Counted from the first letter of the stretch, positions 11,406 through 25,174 are shown. The stretch is DNA of 64,000 nucleotides from Mesocentrotus franciscanus (GCA_037976565.1 CP137680.1:27794873-27858872); one strand, 5' to 3'. Translations and numbers: made by a program. Notes: a model not told the origin generated them from the sequence alone.

Positions 11406-12501
11406 ATGAGACAAATTTTCTAGTAAGAGAGGATGGAGATACAGAAAAAGCACATTCTAGCTAGTGGAGCGATTGTATCCTGCCCATAAAAAATGTCAAG
11501 ATATCTTGACACTCAGTGACAGCGAAGTCCAAACCAGGACAAAGGAAGGTTTTGACAGAACTAGATGAGCTTTCGAGGCCTCGATACCCTGATAAAACTA
11601 GACCAAATATGACCAAGGAGACGGAATTTCTGACGAAAAAGAAACAAAATATCAACCTGATATGGCCAAGTGACGAGAGAGAGAGAAGTAGTGAATTAGT
11701 GAATGAAGGTAAGATAACACTGCAAACACGCTGATATGCGAACACTGACTTTGTTTTTTCTCCGTAAATTTAAACAAAATGTACGTTAATACGATTAACT
11801 GAGTATTACCGACAAAATGATATATAGCTCTGTCTTCCCCTACAAAGTTATTTAATTTTATACATTTAGTATTTGTTAATGAAAAATATATCCCATATAA
11901 CTTTTACATAACATTAGACCCGTAGACCTGCCTTTTGTTTTCTTTGACAAAAAGAACCAACCGTTATCTTGAGTTTATTAAATATTCAGTGGAAACGCCT
12001 GCAGTTTAGGCAATGTGATTCTATTCCGGATTGGCTCAAGAACGCTCGTATCCATTTCACATTGAAAGAACAATTTAACCGTTTCCTTTTCTTTTTTCTC
12101 GAAGTAGGACGGGGTTCCTCGAGATCCCATAGGAGTACTGATTTTTCTCTTAATCTACTTTCCGTATAGAAACCCACAGGCCTATAAGTATCTCAAACAA
12201 AATTTTATTTCCATGAATACAGGAGCTCAAGACAATTTCTACTGACGTCAAAATACAAGCTCCAATAATACAAACATCAAAATAATAAATCATAAAGTGG
12301 ATCATAATAACAATAATATAATATAATATAATATAATATCATGCTATAGGCATGATAGGTGAGACGGAGAACGTAATTGGTGGCACAGAAAATAGGGGGA
12401 GTCAAGAGAAGAATATCAGCGTCTAAAGGTAAATACTCGAAACAGAACAAAACAGAAAAGGGAACAGCGATATGCAATATTAGGATGTAAAAGAGAAATA
12501 T

Positions 12502-12545
<44 letters not shown>

Positions 12546-12665
12546 GAGCGTTTGTGGCACAATTCCAACGAGACAACACTGTGAAAGTGGAAAAGGGGCT
12601 ACTCATGAAGAGAAAATGGAATGGTGAAGAACGACAGAATAAAGGACGGGAAATGTTGTTTTCTT
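11406..12665. other. Intergenic DNA with AT simple repeats
   Basis: Contains a pentanucleotide (ATAAT)n stretch at about 12313-12340 and an (AT)n stretch at about 12508-12543. Small open frames on both strands are unremarkable. Confidence 0.55.
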
Positions 12666-12671
12666 CTTTTT

Positions 12672-12672
<1 letters not shown>

Positions 12673-12702
<30 letters not shown>

Positions 12703-12771
12703 GGAGTTCATATTAAGAGAGAAAGAGAGAGAGAGGGGAGGGGGGCAGGGGTAGTTAGAAATAAAAATATA

Positions 12772-12810
<39 letters not shown>

Positions 12811-13035
12811 GGAGACAGACACACCTGCAGAAGAGAAACAGCGATGGAAGATATAGGGAGAGACCGAGAGTAATAGAGACCAAGGGGAGACAGAGAGATG
12901 GAGAAGGGGAGAGAGACATAGAGAATGAGAGACTGAGAGGAATAGAACGGGAGACAGAGAGTCGAGGAGAGGAACGGGAAGAGAGAGAGAGATAGAGAGA
13001 GAGAAGGAGAGAGAGGGGGGAGAGAGGGGGAGGGG
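12673..13035. repeat. GA-rich tract, about 360 bp
   Basis: Imperfect (GA)n with GACAGA and GGGGA variants. It opens minus-strand Ser/Leu frames of 171 and 114 codons that simply read CT repeats. Confidence 0.9.
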
Positions 13036-14899
13036 TCCATGAACGACGTCAACTACAGAAGTCAGGGAGATCAGAAGACAGAGACAAATAGAGCATGAAG
13101 AGACAGAGGCATAAAACCCATGGATCAGTGGTGGAAGAAGATGGCCTTTTCTCCTAGATATCTCGTCAAATTCATGATCACGCACCCGGACGTAAACAAT
13201 CCGTTAGAGAACACGACACAGATTTTCTGCCCTGAAATTTACCCGAGTGCCTCGACTCAAGTACAGTCTTAAAGGACCGCGTCAAGCAGTGATGAATTAG
13301 CAAGAGGGCAGGATGCGACAAAGACACATCGGGTAGTCAAGGCGATGCGTCAAAGACGACGTCAGCTGTGACATAAGACAGATGGAAGGAACTTTCGAAA
13401 AAGTGCGGTCATGGGTCAATAAAATTTAAATAGAAAGATATGTAGGCGCACCAAAAAGTAGGAATTTCACCAAATGACTACCCTTTGCGCACATATTGAG
13501 GAAAGTGAAAAAAATTATTTCTTTCCTATTTTTTTTTAGAAAGAAAGGTTTGGTATTGTGTATGTAAATTTGGGGTATAAGTGTTCATATGGATGATGGA
13601 GAGATAGAGAGAGAGAGAGAGGGGGAGAGAGAGAGGGGGGGGGGGTAAAGATAGAGAAGTGTATACTCTCATGATTTGTTTGTTTATCTGAAGCAGGTCA
13701 GAATTGTTTCCACGGACAACGGAATCAAGATATTATTGTATACGTATAACTAGGAATGAATAAATATTTAAATGATGAAATTAAAAAGGTCGGTACAATA
13801 CATGATATAATGCCCCCCTCCCTCATTTATTAAATACATAAAGAGAATGACAAGAAGAGAGGAGAAGGAGAAAAAAAGGCGAGTCACAAGATGCGAAGTT
13901 ACTTATAGCTCTTCCTGCAGTATAACATTCGTATTCAATTTAAAACTACACAAGAAGAAACTCGTGCTTAACCATGCAGTGCCTTGGGTTTGGGCGATAA
14001 CTTTCACATACTAACTTTCTCAGAATGACCAATTAGTGGATTTGCTGTAGTTAGTGATCTATCTTCCCTTTGTTATGCCATGGAATCGGAGCCATCGTTT
14101 AAAGACCCAGATTTAAACAAATGTACTACTTCAAGTGTGACAACATCAGTATTGTCCAGGTACTTCCGCTTTCCCTCGGGGCCAGGGGGGGGGGGATGTG
14201 GATGTTTATCAATTTTTGGATACGCCACAGGCACGTAGGGGGGTATCTGATTCATAATCACGTGATATTGATATAGGAAAATAGTATTGAATATAGAATG
14301 CCTTGTCAGGCAGCAATAACTCTTCCAACCAAAATAGTCGTATTAATCGTAAGCTGAAACGGAAGAGGCGAATACCTCCAGGGCAAATATAGGGTCAGTA
14401 GAAATTGCGGTTTGATAAAATAAGATTTAAAACATACGGGGAAAAAAAAGAATTCTTATTTCAAAGATGATCATCAGATCGGATAACGAAACCGTATTTT
14501 TTAGAAAACCGGAGAAAATCTTAATCGATCTTTTTTCCAAGAAATGTATTAGTTAGGATGAGTAAAGACAAAACTTCCTGAAAGTCACGGGCAATGATAA
14601 GCACAAACTGACAAACATATTTGTATATACTTCGGGACAATTTAGTTCAATTGGTCCGGATATATCCAATTCCGATTTTATTTTTTTGTTTTTGTTTTGC
14701 ACTCGGATTTTCTCATATTTGTCAATCTTTTCAATTAGGAAAATTTCATAAAGTGTTATGTTTATTTAGGGTAAATTGTGTTTGATTCTTTGAAAACAAT
14801 ATTTTTTAATACCCATTCAATATAATAATTCGATGTCTTGGTGTGACTTTTCCTTGCTAATCGTTTTGTGAATGAGTTATTAACATCATGCTATCATAT
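13036..14899. other. Intergenic DNA, no gene recognised
   Basis: A short GA/G tract lies at about 13598-13648 and a G run at about 14187-14195. No domain, RNA or transposon end was recognised. Confidence 0.5.
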
Positions 14900-14904
14900 A
14901 AGAT

Positions 14905-15215
14905 ATGGTATTATAGTATAGGGATTCATTCAACTGCCTCTCAATCCAAGGGTTGACGGTTTAAATCCAAGCCCGACACTAACGTCTTTTAGCACGGCAT
15001 TATTCCACCTTTGCCACTCTTCATCCAGGTGTAAATGGTTACCCGGTAGGATTGAAAAGTCGTCGTTTGTTTGCCAAGCAGTGTGAGGGCCAGTTAAAAG
15101 GCGCCTGGCTGAAATGATCCGTAGGGAATGCAGAACGTGCGTACATTGTATGCGGGAATGCTTGAATCCGATGACCGGGGTATCAATATGTCTGTCAAGC
15201 ACTTAGAGACATCGC
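14905..15215 (+). mobile_element. Degraded tRNA-derived SINE copy
   Basis: Body blocks gtaaatggttacccggtagg, gaatccgatgaccggggta and aagcacttagagacat align with the better preserved SINE at 39836-40183. The head is decayed; a degenerate B-box ggtttaaatcc sits at 14958-14968. No (ATT)n tail remains. Confidence 0.75.
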
Positions 15216-15666
15216 CGATTTCACTTTTTCTATCTCATCTTATCCATATCAAATTTATACCTCTTCTATTCAGGCCTTCAATCATTAGCCCTGACTATCC
15301 AGGGCTCGTGTTGTAAAGTCATTTCTCGCACACACCCACACACACACATACACACAAAAGCACGCAATGTTGCATGGCGTGAAAATCAATTTAACTTCAT
15401 TCAAGAGATTAAGTAATTTAACGGGGTCGATTGTTTTGCACGTTTCAAGGGCAGACAGCGATAGTGTTTTCGATATCAATGAATATCATAGTAACGATCC
15501 CATTAATTTGTTTGTGCATTGAATCGGTTGGTGTCCAGTCAAGGTTGTGTAAGCGTTTTACGGAAGCGTTATAATTTCTTTTCGCAAGGACTTTACTAAT
15601 GTTTATATCAGATAATTTGTGGAACGAGTCGCCATCAATCGCCATGCTATATTCTATATATTATGT
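15216..15666. other. Intergenic DNA with a CA-rich patch
   Basis: CA-rich simple sequence at about 15329-15357. Nothing else recognised. Confidence 0.5.
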
Positions 15667-15958
15667 AGAGGTGTCGTGGTCGAGTGTATACGTCACCGGA
15701 CTGTCGATCACAAGGTCCGCGGTTCGAGTCCCGCCGCGGCACTAATATCCTTTGGCAAGACATTGATCTACATTTGCCACACTCAACCTAGGTGATGTAA
15801 ACGGGTACCTGGCAGGAATTAATTCCTTGAAATGCTAGAGCAATGGGGTAATAATAAAGCCGGGAATATAATTTCAAAATTTGTTAGGGCGCCTCGAGAA
15901 TCCCTAATTGGGGTGGATATGTGCGCATTATAAATGTTGTTATTGTTATTATAATAAT
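15667..15958 (+). mobile_element. tRNA-derived SINE
   Basis: The tRNA-like head has an A-box-like tggtcgagtgta at 15678-15689 and a perfect B-box ggttcgagtcc at 15721-15731, followed by the family block actaatatcctttggcaaga and a gggtacctggcagg block. The 3' end is ATT-rich (gttattgttattataataat). Related to copies at 31398-31686 and 61525-61812 (minus) and 39836-40183 (plus). Not a functional tRNA gene: the head runs straight into the SINE body and the cloverleaf is imperfect. Confidence 0.85.
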
Positions 15959-18900
15959 TGCATAGTAAAAAATATACCTAAATATAATAAGTGTTTAAAA
16001 GATAACTTCTTAGAATATCAAGCAGCGATTTGCTAAAAATTAAGATTTGTTCAGTAAAAGCAGACATGGAAAAAGAAGAGAAAAAAATCGGTCTTCGATG
16101 CAGGCTACGCCGCGGGTTATATCGAGGAATTATTGAATAAATCGCTGTCAGTATCGCATCGCATGAGCCAACCCTTAGGACATCAGTAATTCTTGCACAG
16201 TGCTTCTCTGAAAACTAAGAACAGAATGAACATGGCACCACCACGAACCTTGCAGAAATATTGTCAACAAGTGTTATGCTATACAGTAGGCTTACGGTTG
16301 CACCATGTGAGAGGGGGGAGGAACGGGAGTCCTGAAAACTTAGGTTATGTGGAAGTGCATCTTGATGCTATTTTGTTTCTCGGGGAATGTTCATTTGAAA
16401 CCCCTTTCCGTGATGAGGCATACACTTCCGTTAATCTGAAAGGGATATGTTGTTATTGATATCCGACTTAATCTGCATTAAAATTGTAAATTAATATTGT
16501 GGTTCGTCCTGTTGGTCTTGGTGACGTTGTTGTTGTTTGTCGTGTTCATGTGCCAGTCCGTTTTATTTGTCTCGAGATTCTGCTTGAGAGCACATTAACA
16601 TGTTGATTTTTTTTAATGAATTATCCTGTTTGTAATTTTGGTGGTCCATGTTCTGCCTCTTAATATCAAGCGATTAAATCATTATTCATGTTTTCTTATG
16701 ATATCTGTTTTGTCTCTTTTTTATAGATAGGGTTGACTTCCATTACTTGGCACGATCGCCATGATTATGGACCTAACAAGTTGCTGTATCATAATATGTT
16801 GCCAATTATAACTTGACATCTTCAAACAAAACTTCAATCAAATAATCCTGAAAACGATATTTTTCTGTCGGCCCCAAAAATGCACACAAATATGAGCAGG
16901 TGATTTTTACATCAACACATGGAGCGTCATTTTCATCGCGTTATTACTTGCGCTAATAAGGGATGTGGAGGTCATTAGTCCATTTACCAGTAAAACAAGG
17001 CAATGTTCACACTATTGTATTAACTTTTTTCTCTTTGCCTCTCACACGGAGCGTCCAAAGCGACGCAAGTCTCAGACGCAGTCCAGCCTCAGATACATGA
17101 TGCCTTGTGTACCACGGGCATAACTTGTCTTTTTCGGCCCGAAGTTGAATGAGGTAGTAACAGTGAATAAATGGCGATCGAATTGCATGCTAAATCAAGC
17201 AAGGGCATGATAGGCAAATTGTTTTTAAAAGCTCAATTAAGTGTCGATTGCAACGATTGCACACAGTCATGACTATTCCAACATTTTCGACAAGAAAAAC
17301 AAATTGTAAGCAGCATTTTGCCCTCCAGGTGCTCTTTTCCAGCGCAATTGATGATCAAATTGCTTTAAATGGGGAAAACAAATGATCTCAAGCGTCAAAG
17401 TACCAACAATAGTTGAAGAGGAAGAAAGCCACCTGTTGAATAGAAAGCTATATTATTATCGACTTCCCCCACTAAATTGGAAGGAATTTTCAAAGTAAAT
17501 TTTGTGATTTTACGCGCATTGGAGAGTAGTGTATTTTCTCGAGGCACCTACTTTAACCGTTTAAATGTACCTTACGATTTAAATGATGTTAGAGGAGCTA
17601 CTATAGGAATGTGTTGATGAAAGAAAATTGGAAACAGGGATGTACGTTGAAAAGGAGTTTTTAACACAATTCACTAAACCTATCGTAAGTAATGTTTACA
17701 AAGAGAGATACATAAGATATTATCCAAGACTTTAATAGCATTTAATTCATGATATACACACACACAGCCTCACGCGCACACCCACCTACACACACATAAG
17801 ATAAACAATTTTAGTTTCATAATGAACAATATGGGACGGGGTATTTATTAAATTACAGGAAGCAGAAGTGGACCGAGTACGGTACCTTTACTGCAACCAT
17901 GATGCTGTAATAACCATGGTAACGTTACACCATAGATACCAAAACCAGAAGCCTTATCATAACTATTCAGATCTGAAAGAGGACAGGGAAAAAAGAAAGA
18001 GGAAACGGATATAAAACAAAAGAACAGATATATGAGTAGAATTTTGGTTAAAATACGGTGTAGGGAGTAGTATTCGATTACGCAATACGTATTGTGGTGA
18101 TATGTTAACATTTGTTGGAGTTACATTACGTAGAATAGATCATTACCGAGATTGCTGACGTTGAAAGTAAGATAACAGATTCAAGGGGGAGATTATGGTA
18201 ATGCAAATTTAGACCGATGATTCTATCCCAAAGTAAATGTAGATGGTTAAAATGTAGGAAATAAGCAGGATGATCTTTTTTTTCGGGGGGGGGGGGGTTG
18301 TCCCATCGTGACTTCAATTACCATTGTCTTCCGTTTGCTGATGAAAACAATAAAATTCAGCAAAAATATAATTCTTCAGATTACATGTGTTGTTAAGCGT
18401 TAATACTGCATAAATAGTAATTGAATCATATGGGGTTTTTTTGGAGAAAATTTGGGTATATTCATATTTCCATCATTATAAATTATCAATTTGAAGAAGC
18501 AAAAAATACTGCAGTCACTTTAACTCTGAAGGTGTTTACGTCAGATCATGCTTTATTCAAGTGAAAGAATTGCAAACTAAAAATTTAGAATCGCCATATA
18601 CCCTCTCATTTAAAAAAGATAACAAACTGTGTCCTTCCGGACGAAGCGATATCTCCCAAAGTGAGATTTTACAGTTCAGCTGAGACTCTTTCGTAGCGGT
18701 TTAACAAGTTGTTTACTTCATGCAAATAAGGCTTCGATGACGAAGTCACGTGACAAACATCGCGATGTTTCAGCTGCGAGCGTTTATACTCTCCAAACAT
18801 GCCGAACACCACGCGGACATTTAAAAAAAAAAATCACACATCGGTTTGGAATGTAAAGCATAGTTGCCATGGAAACATCACTGAAACATCGCGGTCAGGC

Positions 18901-19275
18901 TCCGGTTTGGCATTTTTCGGCGTGTTTGGTTGCAAGTGTAAATGGCCCTGAAAGGTTATTTGAAGACACTTGGGTCGTTTTTTTTATTAAATTACAGCAA
19001 CAATCACTCTGATCTTGGACTGGTCAATTTGGAATTCATTACCCGCATCAAACTATGGACATGGTAGGTGTATATATTAGATGAACAGAAGGCACAGAAA
19101 ATGGTAGGCGGTGAATTATGTAACTTAGTGAATATGGGCGGATCCAGGATTTTATAAGGGGGAGGGGGCACCGAATTACGATAATCTTAGGAGGTAAACA
19201 GAGGTTAGCACACTTTCCCTTGATACTCCACTCAAAACCTTTTTCATTAAAAAAGTGATGAATCAATAAACATAT
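15959..19275. other. Intergenic DNA, no gene recognised
   Basis: More than 3 kb without recognisable coding sequence. Contains a CA-rich patch near 17756-17799, a G run near 18285-18297 and a perfect 16 bp palindrome aaacatcgcgatgttt near 18752. A short hAT-end-like fragment (gggcggatccaggatttta) starts near 19136. Confidence 0.5.
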
Positions 19276-19420
19276 AAATAATAAAGATGAATAGGGGAAT
19301 AAATATATACACCAAAATAGCCAAATATAAAAACAAATCTATGCATAGATAAAGTAAGATACATAAACAAAATACAAATAAATATCTAAATAAATGAATA
19401 CATGTATAAATGTGTTATCA
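19276..19420. repeat. A-rich low-complexity stretch
   Basis: Repeated ataaa, aaata and taaataa words; no defined unit. Confidence 0.6.
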
Positions 19421-19779
19421 AAATGTTAGGTAACCTTTGGGTCGCATTTTCCTTTTCCTTTTGTGTTCTTAAATAATCTCATTTGGAATTAAAAGGGTGC
19501 TCGGGCCTATGCCCCCAATCAACCACTCAGTGTTAATGAACCCTTTGATTCTACTCGTCTGCAGAACCCGTTTTTGTCATACCGGAGACTCTTTGTTTTA
19601 TCAAATTGATCAGCTTCCTGGGTGTAAGATTCCTCATTTTCCTTTGACTTCTTTCAAATGAAAACATAGGAGGTGTCTGATTACACGGGATCCTGCCGAC
19701 CGCAGGATATATCGGATACGGAGGGAGAGACAAATATTGACGAGAGATTCTCGGCCATGGCCATCTTGACAAGCAGTCG

Positions 19780-20550
19780 TTGTCTACATCATCTTGTTCT
19801 GCACCCGACTTACATCCTAATGCTCTTCCTCCTCTTCTATCCTCCTCTTTCTCCTACTCCCCTTCATCCTCCTCTTCCTCTTCCTCCCTTTCGTCTTCCT
19901 CCTCGTATTCTTCCACCTCCTCCTCTTCTTATTTCTGCCTCTTCCTTGTCTTTTCTTCTCTTCCTTCTCATAATCCACTTCTCACTACTCATATTTGTCA
20001 TTGCCCCTATCTCTATATCGCTTTTCCCTTGTCTAGTCTATATTTTCTTACTGCCTCTTCCTTTCTCATTCTCGAACTCTATTTTTCTCCGCTTCCTCCC
20101 ATCTATTTCATCCCCTCTCCCTCTGCATACTTTCCAAGTTTTTGTTCTTCCTCTGCCTCTCCCGTTCTATTTCTTCATCGCTATCGCTCTGTCACCTCAT
20201 TTTTCTCAATCCCCTCCATATTTTTATATAATTATCACCTTTCATGTTTTTCTCTTCTGCTTTTCAACTTCTTCTCCACCCCATCTCTCCCCTCCCCTTT
20301 CTCTCTTGCTCTCTCTCTCTCTCTCTGTCACACATATCACTCTCTCCCTTCCAGCTCTCTTGCCCAAAACTTAGAAAAACACTTTATCCTATTTGTTTTC
20401 TTATATATGACCATCACGCAAGCCACAAGCCACAAAACATCTATTCATAATCCCACCTCTTTTCCTTTTTATTACCTCTTTCCCTTTCCGCTTCCTTCGA
20501 TAGCCATCAATTCTTTTCTTTCTAATTCTCTATCAATCAAACGGCCAATT
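19780..20550. repeat. Pyrimidine-rich tract, about 770 bp
   Basis: Strong strand asymmetry: tcctc, cttcc and ctctct words dominate the plus strand with few purines. Overlapping open frames of 233 and 257 codons in two frames result from the lack of A and G and encode only Ser/Leu/Pro/Phe-rich sequence. A dense (CT)n core lies at about 20301-20347. Confidence 0.85.
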
Positions 20551-20900
20551 TGAGTCTTCATATTAGAACGGCTTAGCAAGGAGGGCGTTTTAGATGCATT
20601 ATCCTTATTCTGTGTATCTTTGAAACAAAAAAGACAGGCTCGTGTTTCCATTTTAGTATGCAGTAATTAAAAATAAGATTTTGACCTCGGTCCTAACAAT
20701 ATAAGCAAGGCATATGCAAACCTTCACGTGAATATGCACGGGTATGACGTTTTGTTTTTTTAACCGAGGGTATAGTCACATCAGTATTTATAACGTTTTT
20801 CATAACTTCCATAGAAACTTTGATTTGAATGGTTGTTGAGTGATGTTACCATGGTAGTTAATACCCCGATAATAGCACTGTCTAGGTTATCAGGGTGCTG

Positions 20901-21237
20901 TTTCACAAAGACTAAGTTCGACTTTAAGTTGGACTTAAGTATAACAGGCCGTTCATGCCATTGTTTGCTATCATTATTTACTGGCATTGGTCTCTCAAGG
21001 GATGTACAAATCATGGTAAAAAATCTACAAAACTTATATTTTTTGATAATTCATTATTGAAGGAAAAAATATTATCTAAAGATTATAATTTAGAGACCAA
21101 TTGGGATAGCAACCAATGGCATGAACGGCCTGTTATACTTCTTATTGTACTGAGAGAGGCGGGAAGATTCGCCGGCAATTCGCTCGAAGATGTCGTTGAC
21201 GAAGTCCAACTTAAAGTCGATCTTAGTCTTTGTGAAA
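20901..21237. mobile_element. Foldback element with 36 bp inverted ends
   Basis: Arm 20901-20936 (tttcacaaagactaag...) pairs with 21202-21237 with a single mismatch in 36. A second inner pair, 20938-20995 with 21091-21139, shares a block containing aacaggccgttcatgccatt. The right arm carries an extra 62 bp (21140-21201) absent from the left arm, so the palindrome is asymmetric. The ends resemble those of common invertebrate DNA transposons starting with a tttcacaaag-type motif; no transposase is present. Confidence 0.7.
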
Positions 21238-22214
21238 TATCCCCCAGGACTTTTCAGTGCCCTTTTCTACTCCGAAATTCTCTGATCCTAACCCTAACCC
21301 AATACTGATGTGGCTATCCTGGGTAAATAAGATTAAATTATTATTTACTGTCTTTAAAAAAAGGGGCGGGCTGGTTGTGCCCCTAAACCCAAGAAGTGTA
21401 TGGGACTGTATGTGTAAACGATGTTAACTTCTATCGTACTGTATAATATAAAACTTGAATTACTCAAAAGCCAAGATCTTTAAAGGTTTTTAAATTAAAA
21501 CTGATGCTATCCAATTAAATTAGAAATTAGTATAAAAGAAAAAACACAAAGGGGTATAACTTACAAAAATGCTGGGTTTACAGAAATGTACAATAAATCA
21601 TCCACAAATTAGTGGATTTTCAAGCTTTTCTTTAAATGCTTGACTATCCAAGATGACCGATCGTAAAATAATAAAATAGTTAACGGAAATAGTTGATAAC
21701 AAAATATATTGCTTATTAATTTTTTAGAGGAAAGATAGGATTACGAAAAAATAATATCTTATCTCATCTGAGCGGCCGGTAAATCATAATAGAATTACCA
21801 AGGAAACAGTCCAACGAGCATTGACGTTACTTACAATGATATGAGAAATAAAGACGATGATTATTAACACGTCGATTTTGTTTTCTGAAGGTCAAATTTC
21901 CTGTTGAATATTTTTTCTTAAACCTGGCATCATTGAAAAGCGTTTTGGTCATTATTTTTTGTTTTCTATGATCTGATGGAGTATACATAACACGAACCCT
22001 GAAGTGCCGACACTATTTCGATCATGTCCTTTTCGAAATTGCTTCTAACACGCTTATTTCTTTCACATGCCATCTGTGTGTGTGTTTTATTTTAATCACT
22101 GCCTTTTATCCTTCCTCGTCATTTCCAAATTGATGGAAACGTTTTTCTTATCTTTAAGTTCTCCTGCTTTGTATTTGCGTATCATCTCTTCTCCCTCCTC
22201 CACAGTTGTTTGCA
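21238..22214. other. AT-rich intergenic DNA
   Basis: No gene. A two-unit telomere-like word ctaaccctaaccc occurs near 21288-21300 but is too short to be an interstitial telomere block. Confidence 0.5.
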
Positions 22215-22460
22215 CAGTGGCATAGCGGGCCTCAGCCATCGAGGGGGCTTAGCAAGGGGGGCACTGGCCCTTTCTAGGTGAATGAATCAAGAACATCGAT
22301 TAGGCTACCAGGAGGGATTGGGAGAGAGTCCATCACCATTTTTGTACACTATTTTGTCCTCTCTCTCTTCACATTTTATCGCTCAGTTGATTTTTTTTCT
22401 TCTCCACCATTGGATCGGGAAGGGGCACGTGCCCCTGTGCACCCTGTAGCTACGCCACTG
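22215..22460. mobile_element. Putative hAT-like MITE, 246 bp
   Basis: Left end cagtggcatagc and right end gctacgccactg are inverted repeats with one mismatch. Flanking octamers tgtttgca and tttatgca match at six of eight positions, consistent with the 8 bp target-site duplication of hAT elements. The interior holds a gcccctgtgcaccct block like that in 2864-3176. No transposase. Confidence 0.6.
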
Positions 22461-25071
22461 TTTATGCAAGACATCACACGTCAAAAAGGCTTCTCAACAC
22501 TATTTGAAGGTCTCGGGAGTCGGCCCGGATGCTACGAATAGGTCTTCCTCGAATTGAGATCGCAGGTGTATTCCTTTGAATGTTTACTCTCATTACACCG
22601 TAACACCGTTGCCTTACATGAAAAATATATATAATGAGCATTTTATAAAGATCAGAGGAAAGGAAGAAGCTACCACTCTAAGCGGGGGGTGCGGGCAGGA
22701 TTCAGGATTTTGAAAGGAGAGGGGGAGTTTCGATGATTTTACAGGTTCCTTTCTGAATTTGTCTTGTCACAATTGACAATTGATGGCAAATATTTTCAGT
22801 GGAATTCAACAGTATCCTACATTGGATATTGAAAGGGGTAACGGACGACTTGCGCACCCCCTTAATACCACACTTCCATAATGATGGATGAAAATCAATA
22901 ACATATTGGTATTTCCCATGTGAGACCTGTTTACGTAGCAGACAACTGTTCTTCATTTCTACGAACCTGCGAGATGTTTACAATACGGTGAATATAGGCG
23001 AAGACAGATTTCAGCGTTAGCCTCGACTTGGCATCTTTTCAGATATTGAAACTTGAAATCTTTGGAAATCAGGGCCAGAACATAAACATATCCGGCTCGT
23101 TATCTTTTGATACAGGTGGAATAATATGAAATAGAAATAACTTAGTTTAAATCTGATCATCCTTTTCTCCTACCATAACTAAATAACATCTTTAAAGAAA
23201 AGAAAAACCTGTTTTTAATGATAGGACGCCCATGCACAGACCCGTTGAGTACACGATAATATTGCTATTAACTGAGTTACCATTGAATTATCATTGAATA
23301 ACCCCACCATTGCAGTACTTGAGCAATGAGCAGTGGATTTTGATATCCTGATTCTTTTTGTTTCTTTTTAAAATCTAAACAAGTGTTAAACACCCATTGA
23401 TCGCAGGTGAATTACAAGAATTATTGATTGTAATGACACTGTTTTTCTTGCACTATCGTGCATTTTACAAAAAATGTGGAGAATATGGACAATTACTGAC
23501 ATGTTTACAGATACATGATAGTCATACCGGCTCTCTAGAGAAAGAGATACGAGTCATGTTTAAGAAATCAAAATCGAGTTAAAATCAGCCATTTTTGGCA
23601 ATGTTACCCGCTCCTCCCACATGTCCCAAGAGAGAACTATGGCAGGTACGTTACGGAGAAAACGGTTGTTTAAGAGTTGGAAGAACAAAAGTGTCCTGAT
23701 GTTTCAAAGGATGCGATTAATGTCCGTTACGCACGAGGCGTCCTTTTATTGACGTAGGACTGCGTCAGAGACTGGCGCGGTCGTTGACACGTCATGCGAG
23801 AGTGATGTAGTATGAAAGAGTGAATGCAAAGTGAACAGTGTAAACATTGCAATGAAAATTAATACTGGCGTATATTGGACAATTATCTTCACAGACTTGA
23901 TTAGCATAAGTAATTACCCAATGAAAGTGACGCCTCATGTGCAAAAGGTATGATAGATAACTCAGTATTTCAAAGTTTGCGATTAAGAGACTTGAGACGG
24001 ATGTATAAAGCACGATGGTATTGTTTAAATGGTGAAATCAGTAAAGGCTATGGCACTATAACACTCATTTTTAAACAGAAAAAGAGGGCATGTGCCACTT
24101 TGCGAAATAAAATTTGCTCATCAATTCTGACAGTCAAATTCAAATCTCACCTCTGCTTAATGTAGAGGTGAAATTTAAAAGTTTACGCCCATTGCGTCAA
24201 ACAGTCGCTGCTACTCGCCATTTCTAGAACACAAAAGTCATGCCCCAATTCCTACTCCTGATGAATACATGCCGTCCTAAATAGCCAAAATAAGGTCAAT
24301 ATTTCCTAACCTAGATACTTAAACTGGCTCTTTATTATAAGAAAACAATTTCACCGTCCTGACCGGATATAGGAGGAGAAAGTGGAATCGTTTTTAATCT
24401 GTCTTTCGTTGAAGGAGATCGAGAGGTGGCTCGAAATGAATTTTTGGACGCCATTTTTCATTTATGAACTCTGAAATTGATGTGGAGGAAGGAGGTGTAT
24501 ATTTGAGCTACTCTGAGTGAAATTGAAGCCGATTCTTTTGACGCTTTTTGGTGGGAGAGGGTATGGTCAATTTCTTTATTCATTCACTTCTATTTTGCCA
24601 TCTAATGGCTCTTGGTGCTGCTTATTTTACCCTTTCCCCCCATATTTTAAAGATTTTTCCCTCTCTGACGTCCATGTTTTTGCTCATTTTCTCTTAAACA
24701 TCAACCTTGCTATTCATATACATTTACATCCAAGGCCTATCGAGATATTGACAAACAGTGGTAATAACAAATTTACTAGACTACCTTGTTATCCTCAAGT
24801 GACATGATGGGAGACTCCCACTCCCCCTTACCCCCACGGAACAAGTCTTTTCAGGTGGTTTAAACACATCACTGAATATTCAAGACGATTCCTATATTTA
24901 TTCCTAAGTTGCTTTCAGCCATACATGTCAGGGGTATTATTTCCAAATGTTAGAGCGACAGCGAGGAGTGTCACGGCGGCGTGACGGACATACCGGAAAC
25001 CACCATTATCATTGTCATCATCTATTATCATAATTTTAGAGAACAATTAATATAAATTAAGCTTCATCCTC
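22461..25071. other. Intergenic DNA, no gene recognised
   Basis: Holds the left copy of a 29 bp exact direct repeat (23225-23253; other copy 25586-25614) and, near 24965-25010, a cgtgacggacat...accaccattatc stretch that resembles the repeat tail at 27950-28019. Open frames are all under 100 codons and unremarkable. Confidence 0.5.
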
Positions 25072-25089
25072 TCTCTCAACTTCTCTTCG

Positions 25090-25174
<85 letters not shown>
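25072..25174. repeat. (CT)n microsatellite
   Basis: Nearly pure CT dinucleotides with a tttctcttcctt interruption. Confidence 0.95.

Noticed and set aside
12670..13185. 171-codon Ser/Leu-rich minus-strand frame
   Set aside because: Reads the complement of a GA microsatellite.
15667..15745. A tRNA gene at the perfect B-box ggttcgagtcc
   Set aside because: Same SINE body follows; the head does not give a complete cloverleaf.
19673..20553. Overlapping open frames of 233 and 257 codons
   Set aside because: The DNA is almost pure pyrimidine on one strand, so stop codons are rare in every frame. Product is Ser/Leu/Pro/Phe-rich with no domain.
21286..21302. Interstitial telomere repeat (ctaaccctaaccc)
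   Set aside because: Only about two units; similar short words at about 61273 and 61866 are equally isolated. Chance is sufficient.
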